Positions 25,951-34,686 of a DNA stretch of 64,000 nucleotides are shown piece after piece. This stretch comes from Lachnospiraceae bacterium EP-SM-12S-S03 (GTDB lineage Bacteria > Bacillota > Clostridia > Lachnospirales > Lachnospiraceae). Within the stretch, counting starts at the first letter, position 1. Every line of letters begins with the position of its first letter. Location: assembly GCA_020540725.1 (NCBI GenBank), contig JAJBSL010000008.1:51020-115019 (forward strand). The letters run 5' to 3'. The position numbers and the translations under genes are program-made. Below the pieces are notes generated by a model, which was given only the letters and a program-made list of their open reading frames with translations, made no database searches and was not told the DNA's origin.

Positions 25951-26883
25951 ATGAAAAGAAAAATCATGCCGCTTTCTCTGATACTGCTTTTTTCCTTTAT
26001 GCTTCTGAAACCGAAAGAAACATTTGACGGCGCCAGTGAAGGACTTTTGTTATGGTTTCAAATTGTCCTTCCAACGTTGCTTCCCTTTATCATTATCACA
26101 AATCTATTGGTATCCACGAATACAATGCAATATATTACCAAGCTCCTGTCTCCTGTTCTATCACCGCTGTTTCAGACAAGTCCGGCAGGAACCTTTGCTG
26201 TGCTCAGCGGTTTCCTCTGCGGCTACCCTATGGGCGCAAAGGTAACAGCCGATTTGTTGAGAGCAAATAAAATCGATCGAAATGAAGCCTGCTATCTGCT
26301 TTCCTTTTGTAACAATACAAGCCCTATGTTCATTATGAACTATGCAGTGATCAAGAAATTAGGAAAAGAAGAATTCATACTTCCTTCCTTTTGTATCCTT
26401 TTTCTCTCTCCTATCCTTTTAAGTTTTTTATCCCGAAAAATTTACAACAGAAACAGCGCTTTCAGAAAAGGGAAAACTTATACCTCCGGATTCCCTGTAC
26501 ATTTTGATTTCGAACTTCTTGATGATACGATCATGAATGGATTTGAAACCATCACAAAAGTAGGTGGATATATCATTCTTTTTTCGATCTTTCTTACTCT
26601 TTTGAAAGAACTTCCTGTCCATCTGCCTTTCTGGGATCTGATTCTTCTCCCTTCCTTCGAGGTGACAAACGGGATCTCTATGCTTGCGGCATCGGACATT
26701 TTATTCTCAGTGCGATTTGTTCTTGTAATGGCACTTATTTCTTTCGGCGGAATATGTTCCGTGGCACAGACACAATGTATGCTTTACGGAACCGGGATTT
26801 CTATCGTTCCATACATAATAGAAAAGCTGATTACGGCAATCGTAACCAGCTTATTCGCTATTTGCTATATAAAATTGATCTGA
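25951..26883 (+). CDS. YlbJ-like sporulation integral membrane protein
   Basis: One of the few plus-strand genes. The 310-residue protein has about 8 membrane segments (MPLSLILLFSFMLLKP; GLLLWFQIVLPTLLPFIIIT; and others) and the nucleoside-recognition Gate-like signature GFLCGYPMGAKVTADLLRAN followed by CNNTSPMFIMNY. B. subtilis YlbJ is longer, but this short form is typical of clostridia, as I recall. It acts in sporulation, possibly in spore coat or cortex assembly; the transported substrate is unknown. It converges on the coiled-coil gene with 2 bases between the stops and no terminator between. Confidence 0.8.
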   Translation: MKRKIMPLSLILLFSFMLLKPKETFDGASEGLLLWFQIVLPTLLPFIIITNLLVSTNTMQYITKLLSPVLSPLFQTSPAGTFAVLSGFLCGYPMGAKVTADLLRANKIDRNEACYLLSFCNNTSPMFIMNYAVIKKLGKEEFILPSFCILFLSPILLSFLSRKIYNRNSAFRKGKTYTSGFPVHFDFELLDDTIMNGFETITKVGGYIILFSIFLTLLKELPVHLPFWDLILLPSFEVTNGISMLAASDILFSVRFVLVMALISFGGICSVAQTQCMLYGTGISIVPYIIEKLITAIVTSLFAICYIKLI

Positions 26884-26885
26884 TG

Positions 26886-27473
26886 TTATACCTGATCGTT
26901 ACCAACTTCAGCCTGTACTCCTCTGTCTGATTTGTCAGGAACCTGAAGTTCTGCACGATTTGTACGAACAACTTCATAGCACTCTCGAAGAGAATTTACA
27001 AGACCGTCATACTTGGTTGTGTAGCTATCCAGTGTATGACCGATAATATTCTCTGCGTTCGCAAGAATATCATTCGCATATTGAATGGCTCCGATACGAA
27101 TATCATTCGCATCACTTGTTGCATTATCCAAAATCTCCTGTGCCTGTTCTGTAGCTGTCATAACTACTTCATTTGCCTGTGCATAAGCCTGCTGCATGAT
27201 TTCATGTTCGCTTACAAGTTCGTTCGTATGAATCTGTGCTTCCTCAAGCATACTGTCAGCTTTCGCCTGGGCATCAGCAAGAATTGCATCTTTATTTGCA
27301 ATGATTTTCTGGTAACGTTTGATCTCGTCCGGTGTCTTCATGCGAAGTTCACGAAGTAACTCATCCATCTGTTCTTTGTTCACAATAATTTTTGTAGTAG
27401 AAAGTGGCTGAAACTTACAGCTATCGATATACTCCTCAATTTCTTCAATAATCTGTTCAATACGGCTACTCAT
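26886..27473 (-). CDS. Coiled-coil protein, ATP synthase b-subunit-like, unknown function
   Basis: A 195-residue, mostly helical protein. After an N-terminal [20 protein letters not shown] and [18 protein letters not shown] there is a long Ala/Glu-rich coiled coil ([40 protein letters not shown]), like F-type ATPase b subunits or DivIVA-type proteins, but with no membrane helix. It is conserved next to coaD and rsmD in Lachnospiraceae as far as I recall. It overlaps coaD by 8 bases. A scaffold role at the membrane or division site is possible but is not shown. Confidence 0.6.
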   Translation of the reverse strand: MSSRIEQIIEEIEEYIDSCKFQPLSTTKIIVNKEQMDELLRELRMKTPDEIKRYQKIIANKDAILADAQAKADSMLEEAQIHTNELVSEHEIMQQAYAQANEVVMTATEQAQEILDNATSDANDIRIGAIQYANDILANAENIIGHTLDSYTTKYDGLVNSLRECYEVVRTNRAELQVPDKSDRGVQAEVGNDQV

Positions 27474-27975
27474 GGGTAATACTCTCCTTTTTATTCTTAA
27501 TTTCCATTTTTTGCTTTATATTCTCAATAACAACCGGAGGGACGAACTGTGAAATATCTCCTCCGAAAGTGGCAATCTCTTTCACTGTAGTAGAACTCAA
27601 AAATGAATACTCAAGACTGGTTGTCAAAAACATAGTCTCTATGTCCGGTGCCAGCTTATGATTGGTCTGTGACATCTGAAGTTCATATTCAAAATCCGTA
27701 ATTGCGCGAAGCCCACGAATTACAAGCTTCGCATCCATCTTCTTTACAAAATCAATCAATAAGCCTTCAAACGGAATAATCTGTACATTTTCCAGTTCTT
27801 TTGTCGCCTCTTTTAACATTCTAACACGTTCTTTCACAGAAAACAACGGAGTTTTTGCATTATTATTCAATACTCCGACAATTAATTCATCCACAATGTT
27901 GCTGGAACGTCTGATGATATCCATATGTCCCAATGTAACAGGGTCAAAGCTTCCCGGATAAATCGCTCTTAGCAT
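27466..27975 (-). CDS. coaD: Phosphopantetheine adenylyltransferase
   Basis: A 169-residue enzyme for the fourth step of coenzyme A synthesis: ATP plus 4'-phosphopantetheine gives dephospho-CoA and pyrophosphate. The nucleotidyltransferase signature [20 protein letters not shown] with the TxGH motif opens the protein. [20 protein letters not shown] and the ISSTxxK-like [18 protein letters not shown] follow. Length is exactly typical. It overlaps rsmD by 7 bases at its start and the coiled-coil gene by 8 at its end. The rsmD-coaD order is shared with many Firmicutes. Confidence 0.95.
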   Translation of the reverse strand: MLRAIYPGSFDPVTLGHMDIIRRSSNIVDELIVGVLNNNAKTPLFSVKERVRMLKEATKELENVQIIPFEGLLIDFVKKMDAKLVIRGLRAITDFEYELQMSQTNHKLAPDIETMFLTTSLEYSFLSSTTVKEIATFGGDISQFVPPVVIENIKQKMEIKNKKESITHE

Positions 27976-28538
27976 ACTTCCTCTCCTCGCTCTCTTTCTA
28001 TAAATATATGCTTATTTGTCTTATATTCTTTTGTCTTGATCTCTGCAAATCCAAAATCAGACAAATATGTGAAATCCGTTTCTTTTGAAGCTTCTACGAT
28101 AATCACAGTATCCCGATGAATAAGGTCTGACTCTGACAAGTAAAGAAGCGCCTCTTTTTCCAGCTTCTTATTATATGGCGGGTCCATAAATATATAGTCA
28201 AAGCACATGGTCCCCTCTAACCTATGGAGAGCTGTAAATACATCCATTTGCAGTACCTCTGCCTGTGTATCAAGCTTTGTAACTTTCAAATTCTCCCGAA
28301 TGCATTCCATAGCCTTCGGATTCTTCTCCACAAAAACCGCTTCCTTAGCGCCCCGGCTAAGAGCCTCGATTCCGATTCCGCCACTTCCGGCAAACAGATC
28401 CAGAAATGTACAATCACAAAGGTATGGTGAGATCATATTAAACAATGTTTCTTTGATCCGGTCTGTAGTTGGTCTTGTCTCAAATCCTTCTAAAGTCCTT
28501 AATTGTAACCGTTTTGCACTTCCACCGATCACTCTCAT
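27969..28538 (-). CDS. rsmD: 16S rRNA (guanine966-N2)-methyltransferase
   Basis: About 189 residues. It starts [13 protein letters not shown], followed by the family signature [15 protein letters not shown], the SAM-binding [20 protein letters not shown], and the catalytic DPPY motif in [17 protein letters not shown]. It methylates G966 of 16S rRNA in the assembled small subunit. The start is the ATG at 28536-28538, preceded by GGGAGGG; a longer in-frame stretch begins at 28559 without a better signal. It overlaps coaD by 7 bases. Confidence 0.93.
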   Translation of the reverse strand: MRVIGGSAKRLQLRTLEGFETRPTTDRIKETLFNMISPYLCDCTFLDLFAGSGGIGIEALSRGAKEAVFVEKNPKAMECIRENLKVTKLDTQAEVLQMDVFTALHRLEGTMCFDYIFMDPPYNKKLEKEALLYLSESDLIHRDTVIIVEASKETDFTYLSDFGFAEIKTKEYKTNKHIFIERERGEEVC

Positions 28539-28645
28539 ACATTTCCCTCCCTGTGTCACATCTTTTTCTTGTTTATTATAAATATTTGTCCATTAAATGT
28601 CAAATACTGCTGAAAATATTCATAAAAACTTAACAACCCTGTTTT

Positions 28646-29389
28646 TTACAGCCGCTCTAAACATACTTTTGCTTCCCGAATCCTATTTTCACTCGTCCTC
28701 CATATTTCATATTCACTCATGGAAGACAATCCCATACTTACTTTCGAATTTCTATATTCCATTTGGCTCGGTACTGATATTTTACCGGACATATGATATG
28801 ATGTAGCCTTCGTTTCGCAATAAATCCGTTCTATTACGGCGGAATCCACACCTCCTCCAACAAGAATTTCTATCCCCCCTTTACTCTTTTTGACTAGCTG
28901 AGCCAAAAGCTCCATTCCATCTATTGCACAGTTTTTTTGTCCGGATGTCAATATTGTAGTAACTCCAAGTTTTTTTGCCTCTTCCATTGTCTGTAGAGGA
29001 TCCTTGCACATATCAAATGCTCTGTGCAATGTTACTTTCATGTCTGCAGCTTCTTCCATCAACTCTTTCATCTGGTGTATATTCAAGCTTCCATCTGGTG
29101 CAAGACTTCCTATTACAATTCCGTCTGCTCCTAAACGTCGAAACATTTTTACTTCTTCCTTTAATATTTCATGCTCATACTGTGTATAGCAAAAGTCACC
29201 AAATCTCGGTCTTAATAGTACCCGGATCGGAAGGTTCGTAGCTTCTTTCACTTTCTGGAACAATGCTTTTGTAGGGGTGATACCTCCTATCACCAATCCA
29301 CTGCACAATTCTATTCTATCGGCTCCTCCTGCTTCAGCTGCCAATGCCGACTCCACAGAATCCACACAACACTCTAAAATATTTTTCAT
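28646..29389 (-). CDS. cutC: CutC family protein
   Basis: A 247-residue TIM-barrel protein. The family signature is clear: LECCVDSVESALAAEAGGAD then RIELCSGLVIGGITPTKALF, VLLRPRFGDFCYTQYE, LHRAFDMCKDPLQTMEEAK and ILVGGGVDSAVI. CutC was linked to copper tolerance in E. coli, but its enzyme activity is not established. It is encoded alone, with a stem-loop at its upstream side (29411-29456) separating it from the PTS operon, and a gap of about 100 bases before rsmD. Confidence 0.85.
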   Translation of the reverse strand: MKNILECCVDSVESALAAEAGGADRIELCSGLVIGGITPTKALFQKVKEATNLPIRVLLRPRFGDFCYTQYEHEILKEEVKMFRRLGADGIVIGSLAPDGSLNIHQMKELMEEAADMKVTLHRAFDMCKDPLQTMEEAKKLGVTTILTSGQKNCAIDGMELLAQLVKKSKGGIEILVGGGVDSAVIERIYCETKATSYHMSGKISVPSQMEYRNSKVSMGLSSMSEYEIWRTSENRIREAKVCLERL

Positions 29390-29410
29390 ACCGTCAACCT
29401 CTTTTCTACA

Positions 29411-29456
29411 ACAGAATAAGGAAATGCATTCCGCATTTCCTCATCCTGTATTCTGT
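29411..29456 (-). terminator. Nested stem-loop after the PTS operon
   Basis: Two nested perfect repeats, ACAGAATA/TATTCTGT (outer) and GGAAATGC/GCATTTCC (inner), lie between the IICB stop and the cutC start. There is no T-run, so it may act as an mRNA-end stabiliser or a weak terminator. Confidence 0.5.
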
Positions 29457-29485
29457 CCTTATGTATGAATCCTGACCTTCAGGAA

Positions 29486-30958
29486 TTATTTACATAATAA
29501 TTTGAATTCATCTGCAACGTGCTGTACTTGTGTTCCGATAATTACTTGTACACTTGTTTTTCCAGGACGAATGACACCTGCAACACCTGCGGACTTAATT
29601 TTCTTTTCATTGACTAATGTATAGTCTTTTACTTCAAGACGTAGCCTTGTAATACAATTATCAATAGAAGTAATGTTTTCTTTTCCGCCTAAACCTTCTA
29701 AGATGATTTTAGCAACTTCTGTAAAGTCATTGTTTGATAAAACCGCTTTTGTTTCTGCTTCTGTATCATCATCGTCTTCTCTACCTGGAGTTTTTAAATC
29801 AAACTTTGTAATAGCGAAACGGAATACTACATAGAAGATTAGGAATGCTGCAATACCCAAAGGAATGATCATCCATGTCTTCTGTGCTGCCGGTAATGAA
29901 GAAGAGAAAAGTAAGTCAGTTGCACCTGCTGAGAATGAGAAACCTGCACGGAATCCCAATGCCGTAGTAACTGCTACGAAGATACCGTATAATAAAGCAT
30001 ATACTACATATAAAGCCGGTGCTAAGAACATGAAACCAAACTCGAATGGTTCTGTAACACCGCAAAGGAATGCACAAACTGCTGCAGAAGCAACTAAACC
30101 GATTGCTACTTTCTTCTTAGCCGGTTTTGCTGTGTGAACCATAGCCAAAGCTGCACCAGGAACACCAAACATCATACATGGGAAGAATCCTGACATGTAC
30201 ATACCTAAGCTCCAAGAAACATCAGCAGATGTTTTACCATCCCAGAAGTTTGTCAAGTCACCAAGTCCGATTGTATCGAACCAGAATACGTTGTTCAGCG
30301 CATGGTGTAAACCTGTCGGAATTAACAGACGGTTTAAGAATGCGTAAATACCAGCACCTACTGCATCTAATTTCACGATTGCCTGACCAATTGAAATAAG
30401 TCCACTGAATATGATCGGCCATACGAATAATAATACTGCGGATGTTAAAATAGAAACAACACCTGCAACGATCGCTACACTGCGTTTACCACTGAAGAAC
30501 GCAAGCCATGAAGGTAATTTTGTTCCTCTGAACTTGTTGTAGCAGCTTGAACCGATGATACCGGCAATGATACCGATGAATGGATTCGCAATTTTCTGGA
30601 ATGCAAGTAGGTAGTTTGCATTTTCAACAACAGAAGGTCTGATTACTGTTACAACGCCTTCTGAAAGAAGTGTTGTCATCATTAACCAGGAAACCATAGC
30701 CGCAAGGCCGCCAGTACCGTCGTTGTCATCTGACATACCGACACCAACACCGATTGCAAATAAGATTGCCATGTTGTCAATCAAAGCTCCACCGGCTTTT
30801 ACAAGGAACATTCCGATGATTTCCTTCATACCGGTAATGTCACCACCCTGCATTGTAGCAGGACACAAGAAGTATCCGATACCCATAAGGATACCACAGA
30901 TTGGTAGGCAAGCTACTGGAAGCATCAATGCTTTACCTAATTTTTGAAGATATTTCAT
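29486..30958 (-). CDS. PTS EIICB permease, N-acetylglucosamine/glucose type (NagE-like)
   Basis: About 490 residues. EIIC occupies residues 1-370 (LQKLGKALMLPVACLPICG, GLHHALNNVFWFDTIG, CGVTEPFEFGFMFLAPALY). A charged linker (DDDDTEAETKAV) leads to EIIB with phospho-Cys435 in SIDNCITRLRLEV. The YLQKLGKALMLPVA opening and the GLHHALN motif resemble NagE more than PtsG, so N-acetylglucosamine is likely, but glucose is possible. It is the last gene of the PTS operon after the IIA gene. The start is the ATG at 30956-30958, 6-7 bases after GGAGG. Confidence 0.82.
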   Translation of the reverse strand: MKYLQKLGKALMLPVACLPICGILMGIGYFLCPATMQGGDITGMKEIIGMFLVKAGGALIDNMAILFAIGVGVGMSDDNDGTGGLAAMVSWLMMTTLLSEGVVTVIRPSVVENANYLLAFQKIANPFIGIIAGIIGSSCYNKFRGTKLPSWLAFFSGKRSVAIVAGVVSILTSAVLLFVWPIIFSGLISIGQAIVKLDAVGAGIYAFLNRLLIPTGLHHALNNVFWFDTIGLGDLTNFWDGKTSADVSWSLGMYMSGFFPCMMFGVPGAALAMVHTAKPAKKKVAIGLVASAAVCAFLCGVTEPFEFGFMFLAPALYVVYALLYGIFVAVTTALGFRAGFSFSAGATDLLFSSSLPAAQKTWMIIPLGIAAFLIFYVVFRFAITKFDLKTPGREDDDDTEAETKAVLSNNDFTEVAKIILEGLGGKENITSIDNCITRLRLEVKDYTLVNEKKIKSAGVAGVIRPGKTSVQVIIGTQVQHVADEFKLLCK

Positions 30959-31040
30959 AATTTTTTCCTCCTTTTCTCTCATTTCTTATGTTACATCTTC
31001 TCTTATATAAAACCTCGCTTTACAAGGTTCAATATCTGTA

Positions 31041-31538
31041 TTATTTGATAACAGTCATCACTTCATCTTTTACTGTTACTGCTTTTCCGCTTACCGCTTT
31101 GATTTCACTGTAATCTGCAGTATTGCAAATGATGATTGGTGAAATCACTTCCAGACCTGCATTTTTAATTGCCTGAATATCAAAATCCAACATCAAATCT
31201 CCCGCCTTCACCTTGTCTCCTGCAGATACATGTGCTGTAAATGGCTCCCCATTTAGTGTAACGGTATCCAATCCCACATGAATGAGTATTTCCATCCCGC
31301 TTTCTGCTTTCATTGTAATGGCATGTTTCGTATCAAACACCATTTCAACCGTTCCGTCTATCGGTGCAAATACTTTTCCTACCGACGGAATAATTGCGGC
31401 TCCTTTTCCTAAAATTTCCTGACCAAACGTAGGATCACTTACCGTAGAAAGTTCCACTGCCTCTCCCTCGATTGGTGCATATAAAATTTCTCCTGCCTTT
31501 CTCCCGAATCCTAACTTTTCTTTTAATGAACCAAGCAT
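31041..31538 (-). CDS. crr: PTS EIIA component, glucose type
   Basis: A 165-residue cytosolic phosphocarrier. The two conserved histidines are His72 (FDTKHAITMKAESG) and the phosphorylated His87 (MEILIHVGLDTVTLNG). FAPIDGTVEMVF and AGDLMLDFDIQAIKNAGLEV fit the glucose/GlcNAc IIA family. It accepts phosphate from HPr and passes it to the IIB domain of the permease encoded next. Its position between ptsI and the IICB gene shows which permease it serves, since that permease lacks a IIA domain. Confidence 0.9.
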   Translation of the reverse strand: MLGSLKEKLGFGRKAGEILYAPIEGEAVELSTVSDPTFGQEILGKGAAIIPSVGKVFAPIDGTVEMVFDTKHAITMKAESGMEILIHVGLDTVTLNGEPFTAHVSAGDKVKAGDLMLDFDIQAIKNAGLEVISPIIICNTADYSEIKAVSGKAVTVKDEVMTVIK

Positions 31539-31555
31539 GTCTTTCTCCTTTTCCT

Positions 31556-33175
31556 TTACTTCATTTCACGAATAATTTTTCTTAATTTCAGAACCGCAGA
31601 TGGTGCAACGGACAACTCATCGACTCCCATTTTAACAAAGGTTTCTGTCAATTCCATATCCGCACCAAGCTCTCCGCAAATTCCGGTCCATTTTCCTGCT
31701 TTGTGCGAATTATCTACAACCATTTGGATCATTTTTAATATTGCCTTATGATGAGGCTTATAGAATGAATCCAGTTTTTCGTTCTGGCGATCGATCGCAA
31801 GTGTATACTGTGTCAGATCGTTTGTACCTATACTGAAAAAATCTACCATTTCGGCTAATTCATCACTGATCATAACTGCTGCCGGTGTCTCGATCATTAT
31901 GCCCTCTTCCACATCTTTATATGGAATGTCGCACTCATAAAGTTCTTTCTTCACTTCTGTCACGATGCGTTGAATCCTTTTCACTTCTTCCACCGAGGTG
32001 ATCATCGGATACATGATCGAAATGTTTCCGTACGCAGATGCTCTGAAAATGGCACGCAACTGTGCCTTGAAAATTTCCGGCTGTGTCAGACAGATGCGGA
32101 TTGCCCGATATCCAAGTGCCGGATTTTCCTCTTTTCCAAGCTTTAAGTAATCTGCCTGTTTATCTGCTCCAATATCCAATGTGCGAATAATCACTTTCTT
32201 TCCAGCCATATTCTGTGCTACCTGCTTATATGCCTGAAACTGTTCTTCTTCACCCGGCAGTTCATTTCTTCCAATGTATAGAAATTCGCTTCGGAATAAG
32301 CCGATTCCTCCGGCATCATTTTCTAGTACATATCCTACATCAGATGCACTTCCGATATTTGCATAAATTTCTATTTTCTTTCCGCTACGGGTTCTATTTT
32401 CTTTTCCTTTTAATTCAAGAAGCAGATTTGCTTTTTCTTTCTCTTCAGAGATTTTGGTGAAAGCAGCTTTCTTCGCTTCTTCTGTAGGTTCTAAAATCAT
32501 TTCTCCTTTGAACCCATCTACAACAGCTTCCATGCCTGTCTTTAGCTTTTCCAAATCCATATTCACACCAATAAGCGCCGGGATATTCATCATACGCGCC
32601 AAAATTGCTGTGTGGGAATTCGTAGATCCGTGTACTGTCACAAACGCAAGAATTTTTTCTTTATCCATCTGGACTGTTTCACTCGGAGTCAAATCATCCG
32701 CAACTACTATGACAGGTTCCGCAAATTGCAGATCATTGTCTGCATTTCCCGCAAGATTCTGTACCAATCGTTCCGAAATGTCTTTGATGTCCGCTGCTCT
32801 TGCGCGCATATAGTCATCATCCATACTCGCAAACATTTCCGAGAAGCTGTCTCCAGCCGAAGCAACTGCATATTCCGCATTTACCTCCTGCGTCCGTATG
32901 ATATTCTCAATTGCTTCATTGAAATCCGCATCCTCCAGCATCATCTGATGAACCTCGAAAATTGCAGCGCTTGCTTCTCCCACTTCTTTTAAAGCTTTCT
33001 CATACAATCTCTGCAATTGGGTACAGGCAAGTTTTTTTGCCCTTTCCACTCTTTCAATCTCTTCATCTGCATTTTCCACTTTTGTCCGCTTTACAACATA
33101 GTCCGTTTTCTTCAACACAGAAATTTTACCAAGAGCAATTCCTCTATATACCGATTTCCCTTTTAAACACTCCAT
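31556..33175 (-). CDS. ptsI: PTS Enzyme I (phosphoenolpyruvate-protein phosphotransferase)
   Basis: A 539-residue cytosolic enzyme that takes phosphate from PEP and passes it to HPr. The active-site His188 is in VHGSTNSHTAILARMMNIPA. The PEP-binding domain shows NDAGGIGLFRSEFLYIGRNE, TLDIGADKQADYLKLGKEEN, GYRAIRICL, ISIMYPMITSVEEV and FFSIGTNDLTQYTLAIDRQN. The length is a little below the usual 570. It is encoded directly after ptsH and before the IIA gene, making the operon self-sufficient for sugar phosphorylation. Confidence 0.94.
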   Translation of the reverse strand: MECLKGKSVYRGIALGKISVLKKTDYVVKRTKVENADEEIERVERAKKLACTQLQRLYEKALKEVGEASAAIFEVHQMMLEDADFNEAIENIIRTQEVNAEYAVASAGDSFSEMFASMDDDYMRARAADIKDISERLVQNLAGNADNDLQFAEPVIVVADDLTPSETVQMDKEKILAFVTVHGSTNSHTAILARMMNIPALIGVNMDLEKLKTGMEAVVDGFKGEMILEPTEEAKKAAFTKISEEKEKANLLLELKGKENRTRSGKKIEIYANIGSASDVGYVLENDAGGIGLFRSEFLYIGRNELPGEEEQFQAYKQVAQNMAGKKVIIRTLDIGADKQADYLKLGKEENPALGYRAIRICLTQPEIFKAQLRAIFRASAYGNISIMYPMITSVEEVKRIQRIVTEVKKELYECDIPYKDVEEGIMIETPAAVMISDELAEMVDFFSIGTNDLTQYTLAIDRQNEKLDSFYKPHHKAILKMIQMVVDNSHKAGKWTGICGELGADMELTETFVKMGVDELSVAPSAVLKLRKIIREMK

Positions 33176-33206
33176 AGTTCTTATTCCCTATCATTTTTAA
33201 TAAACT

Positions 33207-33464
33207 TTATAAATTTTCTTCGAAAAATGCTTTGACCCCTTCAAAAGCCGTATCTTCGTCTTCTCCTTCTACGGAAATTTCTATGGTCTGTCCACATTTT
33301 ACCCCTAGAGACATTAATGCTAACAATCTTGTCACTTCTGCAGATTTGCCTTCTTTTGTGATTGTGATCGTACTCTTATAATTTTTTGCTTCTTTCGCAA
33401 GCATTCCTGCCGGTCTTGCGTGAATTCCTAATTCATCCTTAATTGTGTACTCAAATTTTTTCAT
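33207..33464 (-). CDS. ptsH: HPr phosphocarrier protein without Ser46
   Basis: An 85-residue PTS phosphocarrier. The catalytic His15 is in ELGIHARPAGMLAKEA. The usual regulatory site Ser46, in the stretch before MSLG, is missing: here the residues are SAEVTRLLALMSLG, with Arg at position 46 (aligned without gaps to B. subtilis HPr, which has KSIMGVMSLG). So it should transfer phosphate but cannot be phosphorylated by HPr kinase. It is second in the operon, between the antiterminator gene and ptsI. Another HPr with Ser46 probably exists elsewhere in the genome. Confidence 0.9.
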   Translation of the reverse strand: MKKFEYTIKDELGIHARPAGMLAKEAKNYKSTITITKEGKSAEVTRLLALMSLGVKCGQTIEISVEGEDEDTAFEGVKAFFEENL

Positions 33465-33495
33465 AGTTTTAACTCCTTTTTATTCATTTATATAT

Positions 33496-34314
33496 TTATG
33501 GAAGAATGATTGTCTGAATATGTACCGCAAGGAAACCTTCTTCTTGGCTCTTAACCGGTATTCTCAATCTATCTTCTACATATCTGCATATATGCCGCGC
33601 CACCATGCCTGCCCTTGCATAGTTTTCCTCAACAAAGTGATTCAAATCTATGTTGAGTACTTCTTGTGCCTTGGCTCTTGCAATCATATAATATAGATGA
33701 CTCATCAACCGTATTCCACCCAGTGATTCCCGGCTGATATCCTGATTGAGCATCTTCTCTATATTCAGCATACATTCATCTATGATCTGTGTGATTTTCA
33801 ATGTTTCCGATACTTGCGTATCTGATAATCCGGAATGAACATGCAGTGCGATAAATCCAGCTTCATCGTCTGTAATTCTGTAACCAGTCATTCTTTCAAT
33901 GATTTCCCGGCTTTTCACAACTACCGTATATTCTTTACCAAATAATGCTTTAATATCTGCGATAAATGGATTGGGAATGTAAATATTCTCTTCTGCCCGT
34001 TTTGCGGCAAAAGCAATATGATCTGCCAGTGGAATCAAGATATCCGGATTGATCGTTCCAAAAACAACTTCCGCTTCATCAATGATTCTTCCCGCAGCCT
34101 CCAGATATTTCGGAGCAATTCCTTTCACAGCATTAATTACCGAGCGCTCGTTCTCTTTACCAGTCAATGTATAGATTTTTGCATTTTCGATTGCTGTAAA
34201 CTTATCTCCGGGCTTTTTCCCATATCCAATGCCTTTCCCTACTAAAATTCTTTCTCCCTTATCGTGCTTTGCAAGAAATACATTGTTATTTAAAACCTTC
34301 AAAATTTGATACAT
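33496..34314 (-). CDS. BglG/LicT-family transcription antiterminator
   Basis: A 272-residue RNA-binding regulator. The N-terminal CAT domain (about 1-58: QILKVLNNNVFLAKHDKGER, LVGKGIGYGKKPGD) binds a ribonucleic antiterminator. Two PTS regulation domains follow, with conserved His residues in ILIPLADHIAFAAKRAEE, FIALHVHSG, RLMSHLYYMIARAK and FLAVHIQTIILP. PTS phosphorylation of these His residues controls dimer activity. It is the first gene of the PTS operon and its matching RNA target with terminator lies in its own leader, so it controls itself and the downstream pts genes. Confidence 0.88.
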   Translation of the reverse strand: MYQILKVLNNNVFLAKHDKGERILVGKGIGYGKKPGDKFTAIENAKIYTLTGKENERSVINAVKGIAPKYLEAAGRIIDEAEVVFGTINPDILIPLADHIAFAAKRAEENIYIPNPFIADIKALFGKEYTVVVKSREIIERMTGYRITDDEAGFIALHVHSGLSDTQVSETLKITQIIDECMLNIEKMLNQDISRESLGGIRLMSHLYYMIARAKAQEVLNIDLNHFVEENYARAGMVARHICRYVEDRLRIPVKSQEEGFLAVHIQTIILP

Positions 34315-34340
34315 GCGCTAAACCCCTTCATTTCATCAAT

Positions 34341-34418
34341 AAAAAAGACATAAACACATCCTGCTTATCCAATTTCCCTAATCATACAAATTGGATTGCT
34401 GAATAGTTTATGCCTGCT
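34341..34418 (-). terminator. Leader terminator of the PTS operon
   Basis: On the minus strand, CATAAAC and TCCAATTT pair with AAATTGGA and GTTTATG in a two-part hairpin ending in TCTTTTTT. It lies between the promoter and the antiterminator gene. Its 5' arm overlaps the antiterminator RNA site, so the two structures exclude each other. Confidence 0.75.
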
Positions 34419-34439
34419 TACCAGTAACACACTATGTCC
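34401..34439 (-). promoter_or_regulatory. Ribonucleic antiterminator (RAT) for the LicT-like regulator
   Basis: On the minus strand the RNA contains GTGTTACTG, four bases, then GCAGGCATAAAC. This matches the core of LicT/SacY-type RAT elements (TGTTACTG ... GCAGGCAAAACC). Its 3' half is also the 5' arm of the leader terminator. Confidence 0.72.
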
Positions 34440-34459
34440 ATACCCTCGATTGTTTCTTT

Positions 34460-34488
34460 ACTATATCATAATAAAATCATGTCGACAA
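34460..34488 (-). promoter_or_regulatory. Promoter of the PTS operon
   Basis: On the minus strand there is a -35 TTGTCG (34483-34488), a 17-base spacer and a -10 TATAGT (34460-34465), about 20 bases upstream of the RAT element. Confidence 0.68.
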
Positions 34489-34602
34489 GCTGCATTTTTC
34501 ACGAAAGAAATTCCTATTTTTTGTCGAAATTGCACAAGTATTATTTCTTTTTTCAAAAATTCTACTTCGTCTGACACTTGATATTTTCATGTATAACGAA
34601 AG

Positions 34603-34634
34603 AAAAAATCCTCACAGAATATTATCTGCAAGGA
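34603..34634 (-). terminator. Terminator of the grdE-grdB-transporter operon
   Basis: On the minus strand, TCCTTGCAGA pairs with TCTGTGAGGA (two non-standard pairs) around a 6-base loop, followed by TTTTTT. It lies about 50 bases past the transporter stop codon. Confidence 0.72.
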
Positions 34635-34686
34635 CTCTTTCAGGAATATGTTTGTATTGAAAAGAAACTTTATACTCCGGTCACAA

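Larger units (their letters stand above)
34315..34686. other. Leader of the PTS operon plus grd-operon terminator
   Basis: This 372-base gap holds, from left to right, the leader terminator, the RAT and the promoter of the PTS operon, a T/A-rich stretch with nothing recognised (about 34490-34600), and the terminator that closes the grdE-grdB-transporter operon (34603-34634). Confidence 0.7.

Noticed and set aside
26870..26900. Terminator between the convergent ylbJ-like and coiled-coil genes
   Set aside because: The stops are 2 bases apart and no stem with a T-run is visible there.
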